Assembly: GCF_028288465.1 (NCBI RefSeq)
Contig: NZ_JAQBNR010000056.1
Coordinates: 1-64,000 of the forward strand
DNA: 64,000 bases
From: Ferruginibacter sp.
GTDB taxonomy: Bacteria > Bacteroidota > Bacteroidia > Chitinophagales > Chitinophagaceae
Reading direction: 5' to 3'
Every line of letters begins with the position of its first letter. Within the stretch, counting starts at the first letter, position 1. The notes beneath the pieces were generated by a model. That model saw only the letters and a program-made list of their open reading frames with translations. It had not been told where the DNA came from and made no database searches. A program made the translations under genes and the position numbers. Of this stretch, positions 1 through 9,145 are shown one piece after another.

Positions 1-1
1 T

Positions 2-346
2 GCCAACGGGGATGCTGCCATCCTTACCAGCAGCGGCTTTACGCTGAGCAAGCTGCCGGAGCCCAATTACATTACCAACCCCGGCAATGTTACGCTGGCC
101 AACGGTGTAAGCACGGGTGTAATGGAAGTATCGGTGGGTGCGGTAAAGGGCGCCAAAGGCTATGTGTACCAGATAGCGGGCGAAGAGCCTGTTACGGGAA
201 CTGAATGGCAAAGCACCAACAGCAGCCGCAGCAAATTTACCTTCACCAACCTGCAGCCGGGTAAACGCTACTGGGTAAGGGTGGCGGCTACGGGCAGCGG
301 TGAACAGATTGCCTACAGCCCGGTGGCAAGCCAGTTTGTACAGTGA
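2..346 (+). CDS. Fibronectin type III domain protein, C-terminal part (5' end outside window)
   Basis: The frame is open from the first complete codon of the window to the TGA at 344-346, so only the C-terminal ~114 residues are visible. The last ~80 residues carry a fibronectin type III pattern: alternating hydrophobic strands, a central Tyr, the W-x-S/T region, and the closing 'LQPGKRYWVRVAATG' strand. FN3 modules are structural and mediate binding; this type is common in Bacteroidota surface or hypothetical proteins that start with a separate N-terminal domain. The ORF-track start at 122 is internal and should not be used. The upstream catalytic or targeting domain cannot be seen, so no specific function is assigned. 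Confidence 0.75.
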   Translation, partial: ANGDAAILTSSGFTLSKLPEPNYITNPGNVTLANGVSTGVMEVSVGAVKGAKGYVYQIAGEEPVTGTEWQSTNSSRSKFTFTNLQPGKRYWVRVAATGSGEQIAYSPVASQFVQ

Positions 347-517
347 CAGACAGGTGTTGATTGCTTTAAAGCTTTATTGATTGCAGTCTGCTGGTATTGA
401 CAGCCTGTATTTTGATAAAGCTTTTTAGTGCCCGGAAAAATAAGTAAAAATACGCATTGACATTTTGAATAATATTTATTTTATTTGTATTACTTTTTTC
501 ACTAACCCATTACATTT

Positions 518-757
518 ATGAAATCAGATGCCGCTATCAGAAAGCTTATTGAACAACGTAGCCTGCCCCAGGGATTTTTAAAATGGATTACCGACAGGCA
601 TATTTTTGAATTTTTTGGCATCAGTCCGGAAACGCTGAAAAACTGGCGCCGGCTGGGTAAAGTAACCTACAGTCGCTTTTGCGGTATTATTTTATATGAT
701 GCAGATGAGATGCTGGCGGAAATTGAAAAAGCAAAAGTGATGCGGAAAGTTGTTTAG
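518..757 (+). CDS. Small helix-turn-helix (excisionase/MerR-like) protein
   Basis: This 79-residue protein has the layout of a HTH_17/excisionase-type domain. 'FEFFGISPETLKNWRRLGKVTYSRF' forms recognition helix plus wing, followed by 'GIILYDADEMLAEIEKAK', the usual 'vyY-x-x-dd-l-x-x-l' end of the fold. It probably binds DNA. In Bacteroidota such proteins act as excisionases of mobile elements or as stand-alone regulators. No integrase or other mobility gene lies next to it here, so a link to an element is unproven. The ATG follows an AT-rich leader and lies about 170 bp downstream of the FN3 gene, with no overlap. Confidence 0.7.
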   Translation: MKSDAAIRKLIEQRSLPQGFLKWITDRHIFEFFGISPETLKNWRRLGKVTYSRFCGIILYDADEMLAEIEKAKVMRKVV

Positions 758-766
758 CGGAGGATG

Positions 767-971
767 GAACGCTGATGACGCGGATTAATACGGATGATGG
801 CTGATTTTTTGTTCATACTGCATTAGAAAACACATATTTTAGAGCCGAAACATTCGTCTATTGGCTTCTTCCGTCCTATCAGCGTTTCAATTATTTTATT
901 TTTTACATCAGCACTATATAGACACATAAATAATCCGTTTTTTATCCGTGCCATCTGTGTCATCAGCGTTC
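767..971. repeat. Dispersed-type inverted repeat
   Basis: The left arm starts 'gaacgctgatgac' at 767. The right arm (932-971) is its imperfect reverse complement, ending 'gtcatcagcgttc'. The arms continue with related 'cggat.a.acgg' sequence and enclose about 130 bp without coding sense, which includes a further 'atcagcgtt' copy near 879. Such 'GCTGATGAC...CGGAT' arms are a frequent intergenic element in Bacteroidota. I infer a non-autonomous, REP/MITE-like element with no transposase. Confidence 0.6.
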
Positions 972-1013
972 GATTGCTTTAGTTCCGCAAGAACACTTGC
1001 TGCCATAAAAAAA

Positions 1014-1040
1014 CCGCCTCAATATTGAGACGGCCATTTT
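1014..1040. terminator. Bidirectional intrinsic terminator
   Basis: The near-perfect palindrome 'ccgcctcaatattgagacgg' is preceded by an A-run and followed by 'ccatttt'. It could end transcription from either side. Confidence 0.6.
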
Positions 1041-1407
1041 ATACCATAATCCTGAACGATTATTATCTTTAGGAAAAACCTGTTTTATTTTTAACTGCGC
1101 TGATCTTGTGCCCCACTACTCTTTTCCTCCCTTCGTTCATCATCGCTTGTATATACTCTAAGTCCTAAAACCGTGCCAACAACATAATGCGTTGGTTTTA
1201 AGCAGTATATGATTTGGCCAGCTGCGCCATTTTCCATTTATTGGAAGCAAATGACACAAACGGGACTGGCGACCGATAGTCGAAACAGGCACATGGTTAA
1301 ATTGTTTTATTGATGGATTGTTTGATGTTGAATTGCTTTCGTATTGAATTGCTTATTGTTGAATTGTTATTTGCAGGAGTTGGCTTTTATCGTTGGGATC
1401 AGTTTTT

Positions 1408-1592
1408 GTCTGAACTGTGATTTGTTTGATTTTTGTGATTTTTGTGATTTGCCGGTTGCAGTACACTGCATTTTTGATCATGATAATCATTGAATCATAA
1501 AATCATAGTTCAGACAGGTGTGAGGTTGACGACCTGGAGTACCCTGCCTCGTAATCCTGTAAATCATCGAATCATAAAAATCCCGTTCAGAC
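1408..1592. repeat. Cluster of three 'gtctgaac...tgattt' repeats
   Basis: A forward copy starting 'gtctgaactgtgattt' (about 1408-1450) faces two reverse copies, 'atcattgaatcataaaatcatagttcagac' (about 1486-1516) and 'aatcatcgaatcataaaaatcccgttcagac' (about 1562-1592). They form an inverted plus direct repeat array directly after the 3' end of the acyl-CoA ligase gene. No ORF of substance lies in 1041-1590. This is probably a dispersed intergenic repeat family. Confidence 0.55.
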
Positions 1593-1595
1593 TTG

Positions 1596-3143
1596 CTACA
1601 ATTTCCTCAACTCCTTCTTCAATATTTTTCCGGTGGCACTCATGGGCAATGCGGCAACAAATTCAATGTGCCGCGGATATTTGTAAGAGGCGATGCGTTC
1701 TTTTGTCCAGTTGAGCAGTTCGGCTGAGGATACTGTATAGCTTTCCTTTAACACTACAAATGCTTTTACCTCCTCTCCCAGTTCTTCATGCGGTATGCCT
1801 ATCACCGCCACCAGCGATACGGCTTCGTGCTGTATCATAGTTTCTTCCACTTCTCTCGGGTACACATTGTAACCGCCCCGAATGATCATATCCTTTGTAC
1901 GGTCAACGATGTAATAAAAACCATCCGCGTCTTTAACAGCAATGTCGCCGGAATGCATCCAGCCATTTTGTAAAACGGTGGCAGTTGCTTCGGTTTTTTT
2001 ATAATATCCCTTCATTACGTTGTGGCCCCGGTACAACAATTCACCTTTTTCACCAACGGGTACTTCGTTACCCTCTGCATCAATTAGTTTCACCTGTACG
2101 CCCCAAACCGGTGTGCCCACGGAACCTGGCTTACGACCCGTTTTTAAATCATTGAACGTTACTACCGGCGAACCTTCCGACATGCCATAGCCCTCAATGA
2201 CGGGCACGTTAAAACGCTGCTCAAAATCCTGCAGCACTTTTACCGGCAGCGAAGCACCACCGGACAGGCAGAGTTTTAAATTGGCTGCAATGGCATTAAA
2301 ATCAACTTGTGGGTTGGTATAATTTAACAGGCCCCAAAACATCGTAGGCACGCCAATAAAAAGCGTTACTTTATGTTGTTGCATCAATGCAAACGCCTGG
2401 GCTGCATCAAAACGGGTAAGCAAAACGCCGGTGCCCCCTTTGTACACGCCTGCGTTTAATAAAGCCGTCATACCAAAAATGTGAAACAGGGGCAACACAA
2501 CTAAACTTGTATCATCAGCAGTACTGTTCATCAAATCACAAATTAAAATGGCATTCAGCAGCAGGTTGCTGTGTGTCAGCTCTGCGCCTTTGGGGCGGCC
2601 CGTTGTGCCGGAGGTGTATATAATAACACAGGTATCTTCGGCACCGGTCTGGCAGGTTTCAAATGTTACCGGTTGATCTTCCATTAAATCAGCAATGGTC
2701 TGTACCCTTTCTATAGATGCCGGCATTGCGGCATCCGGCATAATCAAAAAGAATAACCCACAGGCATCTACTGTATTAAAGGCATCATAGCCCATTTGCC
2801 CCATGGGTAACTCCGGTGTGCCGGTAAAACAGCAATAGGCTTTGGCATCACTATCCGTGAGATGAAAGGCTATTTCATCTTTTTTTAGCAGCACACTCAA
2901 TGGTACCACCACAGCGCCGGTTTTAATAATGCCATAATATAAAACCGGGAAGGCCGGTACATTGGGACAGCTCAATGCCACTTTATCACCCGGCTGAATG
3001 CCCCTGCTGGTTAAACCATTGGCCACTTTGTTTGCAGCTGCATTTAATGCCGCATACGTCATTGATTGATCCATGAAAGTAAAAGCGGCTTTGGACGGAT
3101 ATCGTTTGGCGCTATCCTCCAGGATGACAGACAGGTTCAGCAT
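1596..3143 (-). CDS. Long-chain fatty-acid--CoA ligase (AMP-forming, class I adenylating)
   Basis: This 515-residue ANL-superfamily enzyme should activate a carboxylic acid, probably a medium- or long-chain fatty acid, to acyl-AMP and then acyl-CoA in the cytoplasm. The key motifs are in order: A3 P-loop 'IIYTSGTTGRPKGAELTH' near residue 170, A5 'GYGMSEGSPV', A7 'WMHSGDIAVKDADGFYYIVDR', A8 'KDMIIRGGYNVYPREVEE', and A10 'PMSATGKILKKELR' with the catalytic Lys at the C terminus. Length is normal for the FadD-like short forms. The gene stands alone, with repeats downstream and a long AT-rich leader upstream. Substrate chain length cannot be read from the sequence. Confidence 0.88.
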   Translation of the reverse strand: MLNLSVILEDSAKRYPSKAAFTFMDQSMTYAALNAAANKVANGLTSRGIQPGDKVALSCPNVPAFPVLYYGIIKTGAVVVPLSVLLKKDEIAFHLTDSDAKAYCCFTGTPELPMGQMGYDAFNTVDACGLFFLIMPDAAMPASIERVQTIADLMEDQPVTFETCQTGAEDTCVIIYTSGTTGRPKGAELTHSNLLLNAILICDLMNSTADDTSLVVLPLFHIFGMTALLNAGVYKGGTGVLLTRFDAAQAFALMQQHKVTLFIGVPTMFWGLLNYTNPQVDFNAIAANLKLCLSGGASLPVKVLQDFEQRFNVPVIEGYGMSEGSPVVTFNDLKTGRKPGSVGTPVWGVQVKLIDAEGNEVPVGEKGELLYRGHNVMKGYYKKTEATATVLQNGWMHSGDIAVKDADGFYYIVDRTKDMIIRGGYNVYPREVEETMIQHEAVSLVAVIGIPHEELGEEVKAFVVLKESYTVSSAELLNWTKERIASYKYPRHIEFVAALPMSATGKILKKELRKL

Positions 3144-3399
3144 CGGTTGTAGCTTTGCAATCGTTATTTAAATATGGCGTAGTGCTTTATTGTGAACTCA
3201 ATAAATTAGTTCAACAATTTAAACAAAAATCCGGAGCATTAAAATTTGAAATAAAAAAAACTGCAACCAACAAATACGCTGCAAATCGCCCTTTGCCTGG
3301 AGGCGAAGGTGTCCGCCGCGGCGGACGGATGAGGTTGATGCGCAACCGTGAATGGCTTAGTATTGGCAAGCCGGTACGTTGTTAAAATAAAAAGATGAC

Positions 3400-3620
3400 T
3401 TACTTTCTTTTTTTTCCTGATAAAAAAAAGAAACAAAAAAAATCAAGGCTGCGAATAAAAAGGCTGAAATTTTCAGTACAATCCTACAATCAAGGAACTC
3501 GCCCGAAGAGTGCAATACTTTGTGGTGCATGCGTGCTCAAACAGCCTTGATTGCTTAACGGATTGCACTGAAAATTTCTAGCACTTTTTATTCGAGGCCG
3601 TTTGAAGCGTATGCACAAGC
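3400..3620. repeat. Intergenic imperfect inverted repeat (~45-bp arms)
   Basis: Arms at about 3446-3486 ('gcgaataaaaaggctgaaa..') and 3559-3603 ('..ggattgcactgaaaattt') are imperfect reverse complements around a loop of about 75 bp. They are preceded by a short A/T hairpin 'tttcttttttttcctgataaaaaaaagaaa'. A small perfect palindrome 'gtccgccgcggcggac' lies near 3311. There is no coding sense in 3150-4018. This is likely a dispersed structured element. Confidence 0.5.
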
Positions 3621-3679
3621 GATGCGGCAAGGAATGTAGATTGGCAGTTAAAAGAATTACGAACAACTAAAGCGCTTCA

Positions 3680-3835
3680 ATCCATCCTTCGAGTTGAATA
3701 CAGTAACTGCGTAAGCTGCCTCTTTCGGTTCGGTCCCGCCCCAGGCGGGATTCAAAAAAATGCGCAGCAATATTTTTTTGAAAGAAGCGAAAGCAGCAGC
3801 GTCGCAGTTACGCAGCCCCGCCGGCGGCAGAGGCG
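3680..3835. repeat. Second structured intergenic element with nested inverted repeats
   Basis: The outer arms read 'cagtaactgcgtaagctgcctctttc' and 'gaaagcagcagcgtcgcagttacgc', which are imperfect reverse complements. Inside is a stem 'attcaaaaaaat...atttttttgaa' and a small 'ccgccccaggcggg' palindrome. The composition is GC-richer than its surroundings. It probably belongs to the same class as the preceding element and fills the gap before the SDR gene. Confidence 0.45.
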
Positions 3836-4018
3836 AATCTTGATACAGAAAGCTGTTCCCATTGCCGTGAGGCGCAGGCAAACCTGGGAGCCAATTTCAA
3901 ATGGAGCTTCAATTTTATTTCATCGTTTATGATTATCCTTTTATCTTTAGCCAATGCCATTGAGAAATAATCATATACTTTCAGGCCGCAATTATTCAAC
4001 TAAAATTTACTACAACTA

Positions 4019-4828
4019 ATGGGAAAAGTAATTCTGGTAACCGGTGCATCATCCGGCATAGGCCTTGCCTGTGCAACAGCGCTTCAATCAAAAGGGCATA
4101 CCGTATATGGTTCTGCCCGTAACCTTAACCGGTTACAATCTGTATCGTTTAAACCAGTTGAGTTAGATGTTACCGATGATGTTTCTGTAAAAAAGGCCAT
4201 TGCTGCCATTATACAGGCAGAAGGCAAACTGGATGTACTGGTAAACAACGCCGGCAATGGTGTTGCAGGCCCTGCTTATACCATGTCTGTAGAAAATGCA
4301 AAGAAACAATTTGAAGTTAATTTTTTTGGCGTTGTGCGCATGTGCACTGCCGTTTTGCCCGGGATGATTGAAAGAAAACAGGGAACGATTATTAATATTG
4401 GTTCACTGGCTGGTCTTTTTGGGCTGCCTTACCAAAGTATGTACAGTGCATCCAAGTACGCCATTGAAGGCTACTCTCAAAGCCTGCGGATGGAGCTGCG
4501 CAATACGGGTGTAAAAGTAGTAGTGATTAACCCCGGCGATTTTAAAACCGGCTTTACAGAAAGCAGGGAAAAAACGGCGTTTGGCATTGCCAACCCTCAA
4601 TTGGAAGCAGAGTACAAAGCCGCTGTTGCCAGTATGGAAAAAGACGAAAGCATTGGCCAAAGCCCGGATGTACTGGCGGCTAAATTGTGTAAGATTGTAG
4701 ATACCGCCAATCCGGCTCACCGTTACCTGATCGGGGCGTTTGGACAAACCATTGCTCCTACGTTAAAAAGGGTATTACCAGGCGGCTTGTTTGAAAAATT
4801 GATGAATGATCATTACGGCATAAAATAA
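4019..4828 (+). CDS. SDR-family oxidoreductase
   Basis: This is a classical short-chain dehydrogenase/reductase of 269 residues. It has a Rossmann N-terminal 'VTGASSGIGLACA' (TGxxxGIG), 'NNAGNG' near residue 78, catalytic Ser in 'NIGSLAG', and the YxxxK active site in 'YSASKYAIEGYS'. The post-catalytic 'VINPGDFKTGF' segment is typical of classical SDRs. It reduces or oxidises a carbonyl/alcohol with NAD(P)(H). The substrate is unknown: many close-looking proteins are annotated only as SDR oxidoreductases. It precedes the transporter gene by about 135 bp on the same strand, but co-transcription is uncertain. Confidence 0.85.
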   Translation: MGKVILVTGASSGIGLACATALQSKGHTVYGSARNLNRLQSVSFKPVELDVTDDVSVKKAIAAIIQAEGKLDVLVNNAGNGVAGPAYTMSVENAKKQFEVNFFGVVRMCTAVLPGMIERKQGTIINIGSLAGLFGLPYQSMYSASKYAIEGYSQSLRMELRNTGVKVVVINPGDFKTGFTESREKTAFGIANPQLEAEYKAAVASMEKDESIGQSPDVLAAKLCKIVDTANPAHRYLIGAFGQTIAPTLKRVLPGGLFEKLMNDHYGIK

Positions 4829-4963
4829 TTGCCGGCATTAAAGGCGTTGCTTACTTGTCATAATTGAAGTTGCTGATTCCTGCAATGCTATGTGGCATTT
4901 ATCCTAAGGTCTGTTACCACTTTCACAAAAATGTTCTGCAGAATAAAAATCCAATAATGCCTG

Positions 4964-6283
4964 ATGGCGGAGAAAAACGACAAAAAAACAATCTGGGCCT
5001 GGGCCATGTTCGACTGGGCTAACCAATCATATAATATGGTGATCACTTCCACCATATTTCCTGCTTACTATGTAGCCATTACCGCCAATAAAGAAAAAGG
5101 CGATATGGTTTCTTTCTTTGGTCATCAATATGTAAACACGGTTCTCTCCAATTACATACTGGGTTTGTCTTATCTTATTATCGTGGTAATGTTGCCCATA
5201 CTCACTTCCATTGCCGATTACAAGGGACATAAAAAATTATACCTGCAATTCTTTACCTGGATGGGCAGCCTGGCATGTGCGGGACTGTTCTTTTTTACGA
5301 TGGATAATTTTGAATTTAGTATGATCTGTTTTGGCATTGCTTCTGTTGGTTATTGTGGCGGCTTTGTATTTTATAATTCTTACCTGCCGCAAATTGCCAC
5401 CATTGATCAGCAGGATGCTGTGAGCGCCAAAGGATTTATTTATGGTTTTGCAGGAAGCATTGTGGTGCAAATTATCTGTTTTGTTTTTGTATTATCACCT
5501 GCTACTTTCGGCATAACAGACGAAGCATTACCTGCCCGTATATCGTTTTTAATAGTCGGTATCTGGTGGATAGGATTTTCTATCATTCCGTTTTACCTGT
5601 TGCCAAAAGGCATGCCCAATGCAGGTTCTCACAACTACAGTGTTTTTACAGGAGGTTTTAAAGAACTGGCCAAGGTATGGTACAACTTAAAACACCTGCC
5701 CTTATTAAAACGATTTTTACCTGCCTTCTTTTTTTATTCAGTAGGTGTGCAAACCATTATGCTGGTGGCTGCCAATTTTGGCGCCAAGGAATTAAAAATG
5801 CCGGAAGAAAGTTTGATCAGTATCATCCTGATTATTCAGCTGGTGGCCATTATTGGTGCTTCTTTTACAGCGAAATTGTCTGGTAAATATGGCAATACCA
5901 AAGTGCTGGCGGGCATTGTTTTTATCTGGGCGTTGATATGTGCCGGCGTTTATTTTGTTACCAACGCAATGCAGTTTTATGTTGCTGCTGTATTGGTTGG
6001 CATCGTGATGGGGGGTGTACAGTCGTTGTCCCGCTCGACGTATTCCAAATACATTCCGCAAAATATTCCAGACACAGCTTCTTATTTCAGCTTTTATGAT
6101 GTGACCGAAAAACTGTCGATTGTTGTTGGCTTATTTACCTTTGGCTTTGTAGAATCACTAACGCATGAAATGCGGGATTCGGCACTGGTACTGGATGGCT
6201 TTTTTGTTATTGGATTGCTGTTGCTGGTATCATTATCCATTTTTGAAACAAGCCATCAGTCTGCAAAAACAGTTATTGCTTAA
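4964..6283 (+). CDS. MFS transporter, UMF1/Atg22-like
   Basis: This 439-residue integral membrane protein has about 12 hydrophobic segments. It opens with 'KTIWAWAMFDWANQSYNMVITSTIFPAYY', and the 'FDWANxxY' signature is typical of the UMF1/Atg22-like branch of the major facilitator superfamily (PF11700). The domain continues to residue ~425, ending 'ETSHQSAKTVIA'. Characterised eukaryotic members export amino acids from vacuoles, whereas bacterial substrates are mostly unknown. The stop lies only 11 bp before the PIG-L gene, so the two are probably co-transcribed. Confidence 0.85.
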   Translation: MAEKNDKKTIWAWAMFDWANQSYNMVITSTIFPAYYVAITANKEKGDMVSFFGHQYVNTVLSNYILGLSYLIIVVMLPILTSIADYKGHKKLYLQFFTWMGSLACAGLFFFTMDNFEFSMICFGIASVGYCGGFVFYNSYLPQIATIDQQDAVSAKGFIYGFAGSIVVQIICFVFVLSPATFGITDEALPARISFLIVGIWWIGFSIIPFYLLPKGMPNAGSHNYSVFTGGFKELAKVWYNLKHLPLLKRFLPAFFFYSVGVQTIMLVAANFGAKELKMPEESLISIILIIQLVAIIGASFTAKLSGKYGNTKVLAGIVFIWALICAGVYFVTNAMQFYVAAVLVGIVMGGVQSLSRSTYSKYIPQNIPDTASYFSFYDVTEKLSIVVGLFTFGFVESLTHEMRDSALVLDGFFVIGLLLLVSLSIFETSHQSAKTVIA

Positions 6284-6294
6284 AAGAGGAACGT

Positions 6295-7074
6295 ATGAAA
6301 AAATCAGCTTCTGCAAGACGTCATTTTATTAAACTATCGGCGATGGGTATTGGCAGTCTTGCCGCAGCGCCGGTTGTACAAGCCATGCCGGCATCAGCAA
6401 CAAATACTGCAGATAAAAAGTTGCGTATTGTTTGCGTTGGTGCCCACCCCGGTGATCCTGAATTTGGCTGCGGTGGTACCATGGCAAAATACAGCGATGC
6501 CGGGCATAAGGTTACTTTTTTGTATCTCACAAAAGGTGAAGCCAGTGACCCAAAAAAAACATATGCTGAGATGGCGGATCTGCGAACAAAAGAAGCTGCT
6601 TTATCCTGCAAAATATTAGGCGCTACCGCCATGTATGCAGGGCAGATTGATGGCAACACCGTGCTGGATAAAAACAAGAATGAAGAGATGACTAAAATGA
6701 TCCTGGCACTTGAACCAAACATCGTATTTACACAATGGCCGGTAGACGGACATCCTGATCACCAGGTGACCGGTTTGTTACCACTGACTGCCTGGGTAAG
6801 GGCAGAAAGAAAATTCCATTTATACTTTTACGAAGTAAATACAGGCAGTGAAACCATGGGCTTTACTCCCACCGATTACGTTGATATTACCTCCTTACGG
6901 GAACGAAAGAAAGAAGCGATGTTTGCACACAAAACGCAAGACCCCATCAATACATACAACGATTACTTTAAGCCACTGGAAGAATTTCGCGGCCTGGAAG
7001 CAGGCGTAAAAGCAGCCGAAGCATTTATTCATTTTAAAGCCAAAGGCGAAAGGGCAAGCATCATCGGGTTGTAG
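6295..7074 (+). CDS. PIG-L family deacetylase, exported (Tat-like signal)
   Basis: This 259-residue protein begins with a signal sequence 'SARRHFIKLSAMGIGSLAAAP' that contains a twin arginine, so export is likely. The mature part is a LmbE/PIG-L fold (Zn-dependent deacetylase of N-acetyl-glucosaminyl substrates). It has 'GAHPGDPEFGCGGTMAKY' at 49-66 and the distal zinc-His motif 'WPVDGHPDHQVTG'. Canonical members read AHPDD, where the first Asp is the general base and the second binds zinc. Here the first Asp is Gly (residue 53) while His51 and Asp54 are kept, so zinc binding should persist but the usual base is missing. The substrate is unknown. The gene follows the MFS gene by 11 bp. Confidence 0.82.
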   Translation: MKKSASARRHFIKLSAMGIGSLAAAPVVQAMPASATNTADKKLRIVCVGAHPGDPEFGCGGTMAKYSDAGHKVTFLYLTKGEASDPKKTYAEMADLRTKEAALSCKILGATAMYAGQIDGNTVLDKNKNEEMTKMILALEPNIVFTQWPVDGHPDHQVTGLLPLTAWVRAERKFHLYFYEVNTGSETMGFTPTDYVDITSLRERKKEAMFAHKTQDPINTYNDYFKPLEEFRGLEAGVKAAEAFIHFKAKGERASIIGL

Positions 7075-7221
7075 TTTATCTTAACAATTGTATTTGATAT
7101 CCTAAGCATTAATTACTGCAACTGCTCCACGCTTTCCGTCTCCATCACGTACCGCCTTCCCCGCCCTGTTTGCTGTTCAATAAATCATTGTCGTTTACCT
7201 AAGGAAAGTCAGTCCGGTGGG

Positions 7222-7274
7222 CAAGGTGGTCGACCTTGTTTAAAGACTGGTAACTATAAAGAGGTCGACCACCT
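7222..7274. terminator. Hairpin between convergent genes
   Basis: 'aaggtggtcgacctt' and 'aggtcgaccacctt' form a ~14-bp stem with a ~23-nt loop, placed between two convergent genes (6295..7074 on plus and 7300..9033 on minus). The flanking T-tract is weak. A transcription-ending role is an inference from position. Confidence 0.45.
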
Positions 7275-7299
7275 TCATTCGATAAGTAAGCTACTTTGT

Positions 7300-9033
7300 T
7301 TAATGAATAATTATTTTTTCAACGTCTACGGTATTATCTCCAATAAATTTAACCATGTAAACCGCGGTTGGTAATTTACTAACGGGAATTTTTATCTGTC
7401 CGGATTGTCCTGCAATATTTTGTTTTGCTACAATGCTTCCATTGCTGCTCACTACTTCAATAGCACGATAACCAGGATTATCCAGGTATGCATTGATAAT
7501 ACCATTGCTTACGATTGTTGGTGCAATTAAAGTTTTGGTGGTGTTATTTACCGGGAATTGTATCACATTGGAATAGCTATAACTGCCATCTGTATTGAGT
7601 ATTTTCAACCGGTAGAAAACAGTACCGTTGTAACGAAAGGCGTGTAAAAAACGATAGTTATTGGCAGCAGATGACAATGCAGGCTGCACAGTTCCCGCAA
7701 ATGAAAATGCGCTGCCGTTTAAACTGTATTCAACATCATACTGACGTATGTTTTGTTCTGCAGCTGTTCGCCATTGCAGTGCCACCCCTGCTTTTTCCGG
7801 CGCACCGGTAAAGGCTGTTAATGTTACGGGCAAAGGTCCGGGTGCGTCTATGCGGTACACGCTGTTGCCTGTGAGCGAGACGGCGTATACTTCTCCATTG
7901 TCTGTCTCACCAAAATCAGCGATGTTATTTGTTGCAAGCACTTGTGTTGTAGTAATCCATCCGCCGGAACCATTTGGTTTCGTAAGGTAAAATGTACCTG
8001 AATAAAAATCGGCGCTGATGTTATACCCTTGCAGCGATGGATACTGCGTTCCCCGGTAAACGACGCCGCCTGTAATGGCAGCTGCCGGATTTTGGGTAGG
8101 ATAAGTATACACCGGAAAAACGTAATTGGCTATCGGTCCGCAGCCGGTGGTGTTGTAAGTATTATTGCCTTCGTAACAACGCCATCCATAGTTTACCCCG
8201 GCAGTGGCTGCCGCTGGCCTGAAATTAATTTCTTCAAAAGAATCCTGACCAACATCACCTATCCACATATCATTGGTAAGCCGGTCAAAACTCCAGCGGA
8301 AGGGATTGCGCAAACCAAGATCATAAATTTCATTGCCAAAAGGATTACCAGCGGGAATGGTGTAATAGGGACTCGTGCTGGAAGTGTTTACATCAAACCG
8401 CAAAATTTTTCCCAGCAACACAGCGGTATTCTGTGCGTTGTTGGGAACATCACCTCCTCCTCCGCCATCACCGGTTGACAGGTAAAGAAATCCATCAGCA
8501 CCAAAGTGCAGTTCGCCTCCGTTGTGGTTGGAATTTGTTGGGTGAGGTATCGTAATCAAAATTACTTTTGAAGCAGGATCCGCAACATTGGCATCGCTGC
8601 TGATATGGTATCTTGCCAGTTCCAGGTCACCAGCCGTGTTGGTATAATACACATAAAAAAAGCCATTGGAAGCATAATTTGGATGAAACACCATACTGAG
8701 CAAACCCCGCTCTCCGCCAACATTTACGTTAGATACGGTAAGAAAATCTGCCAGGAAATTAAACGAAGCATCATACGCTTTTATGGTACCGCCCTGCTGT
8801 ACAATAAAAACACGGTTTGTTCCGTCACCGGCATTTACAAACTGTATAGGTGAACTTAACCCGGAAGTAATCACCGGTGTTAAAGCGATGGTTGGTTGAG
8901 CAAAACTTTTTCCTGTTAAAAGCAAACAGCACATACAACAAAGCAGGCGGTTTAGCATTCCATTCTTCAAGCAGGTAATGTCAAATTGTATCATAGCAAA
9001 TAATTTTATGGTAAACATATTAAAAAGTAACAC
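7300..9033 (-). CDS. Secreted PQQ-dependent sugar dehydrogenase-like protein with T9SS tail
   Basis: The fold is a six-bladed propeller of the glucose/sorbosone dehydrogenase family (GSDH, PF07995). Visible motifs include 'HNGGELHFGADGFLYLSTGDGGG', 'LGKILRFDV', 'LRNPFRWSFD', 'IGDVGQDSFEEIN' and 'NYGWRCYEG'. The ORF track starts at 9033, but a hydrophobic signal peptide starts at Met26 ('MLNRLLCCMCCLLLTGKSFAQ'), so the true start may be near 8958. After the propeller, about 170 C-terminal residues form an Ig-like linker and a Bacteroidota type IX secretion sorting domain ending 'YMVKFIGDNTVDVEKIIIH'. It is therefore predicted to be exported across the outer membrane. It probably oxidises an aldose with PQQ as cofactor, but the substrate is unproven. 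It is a single gene. Confidence 0.85.
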   Translation of the reverse strand: MLLFNMFTIKLFAMIQFDITCLKNGMLNRLLCCMCCLLLTGKSFAQPTIALTPVITSGLSSPIQFVNAGDGTNRVFIVQQGGTIKAYDASFNFLADFLTVSNVNVGGERGLLSMVFHPNYASNGFFYVYYTNTAGDLELARYHISSDANVADPASKVILITIPHPTNSNHNGGELHFGADGFLYLSTGDGGGGGDVPNNAQNTAVLLGKILRFDVNTSSTSPYYTIPAGNPFGNEIYDLGLRNPFRWSFDRLTNDMWIGDVGQDSFEEINFRPAAATAGVNYGWRCYEGNNTYNTTGCGPIANYVFPVYTYPTQNPAAAITGGVVYRGTQYPSLQGYNISADFYSGTFYLTKPNGSGGWITTTQVLATNNIADFGETDNGEVYAVSLTGNSVYRIDAPGPLPVTLTAFTGAPEKAGVALQWRTAAEQNIRQYDVEYSLNGSAFSFAGTVQPALSSAANNYRFLHAFRYNGTVFYRLKILNTDGSYSYSNVIQFPVNNTTKTLIAPTIVSNGIINAYLDNPGYRAIEVVSSNGSIVAKQNIAGQSGQIKIPVSKLPTAVYMVKFIGDNTVDVEKIIIH

Positions 9034-9145
9034 AAAGTATATGCCGGTAATTTTTTAAAGTCTGCGCCGGTTAAATTTATCTCACTCCAAAAAAATGTCT
9101 TTGCCATTGATGCCCTATTTTTGAAAAAAAATAAAACAACTGTTT

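Noticed and set aside
1596-3143. CRISPR array or tandem repeat arrays
   Set aside because: I looked for regularly spaced direct repeats here and across the window and found none. The short repeats seen are irregular and inverted.
3155-3999. Several short ORFs upstream of the SDR gene
   Set aside because: They lie in inverted-repeat, low-complexity sequence, have no family pattern and overlap each other on both strands.
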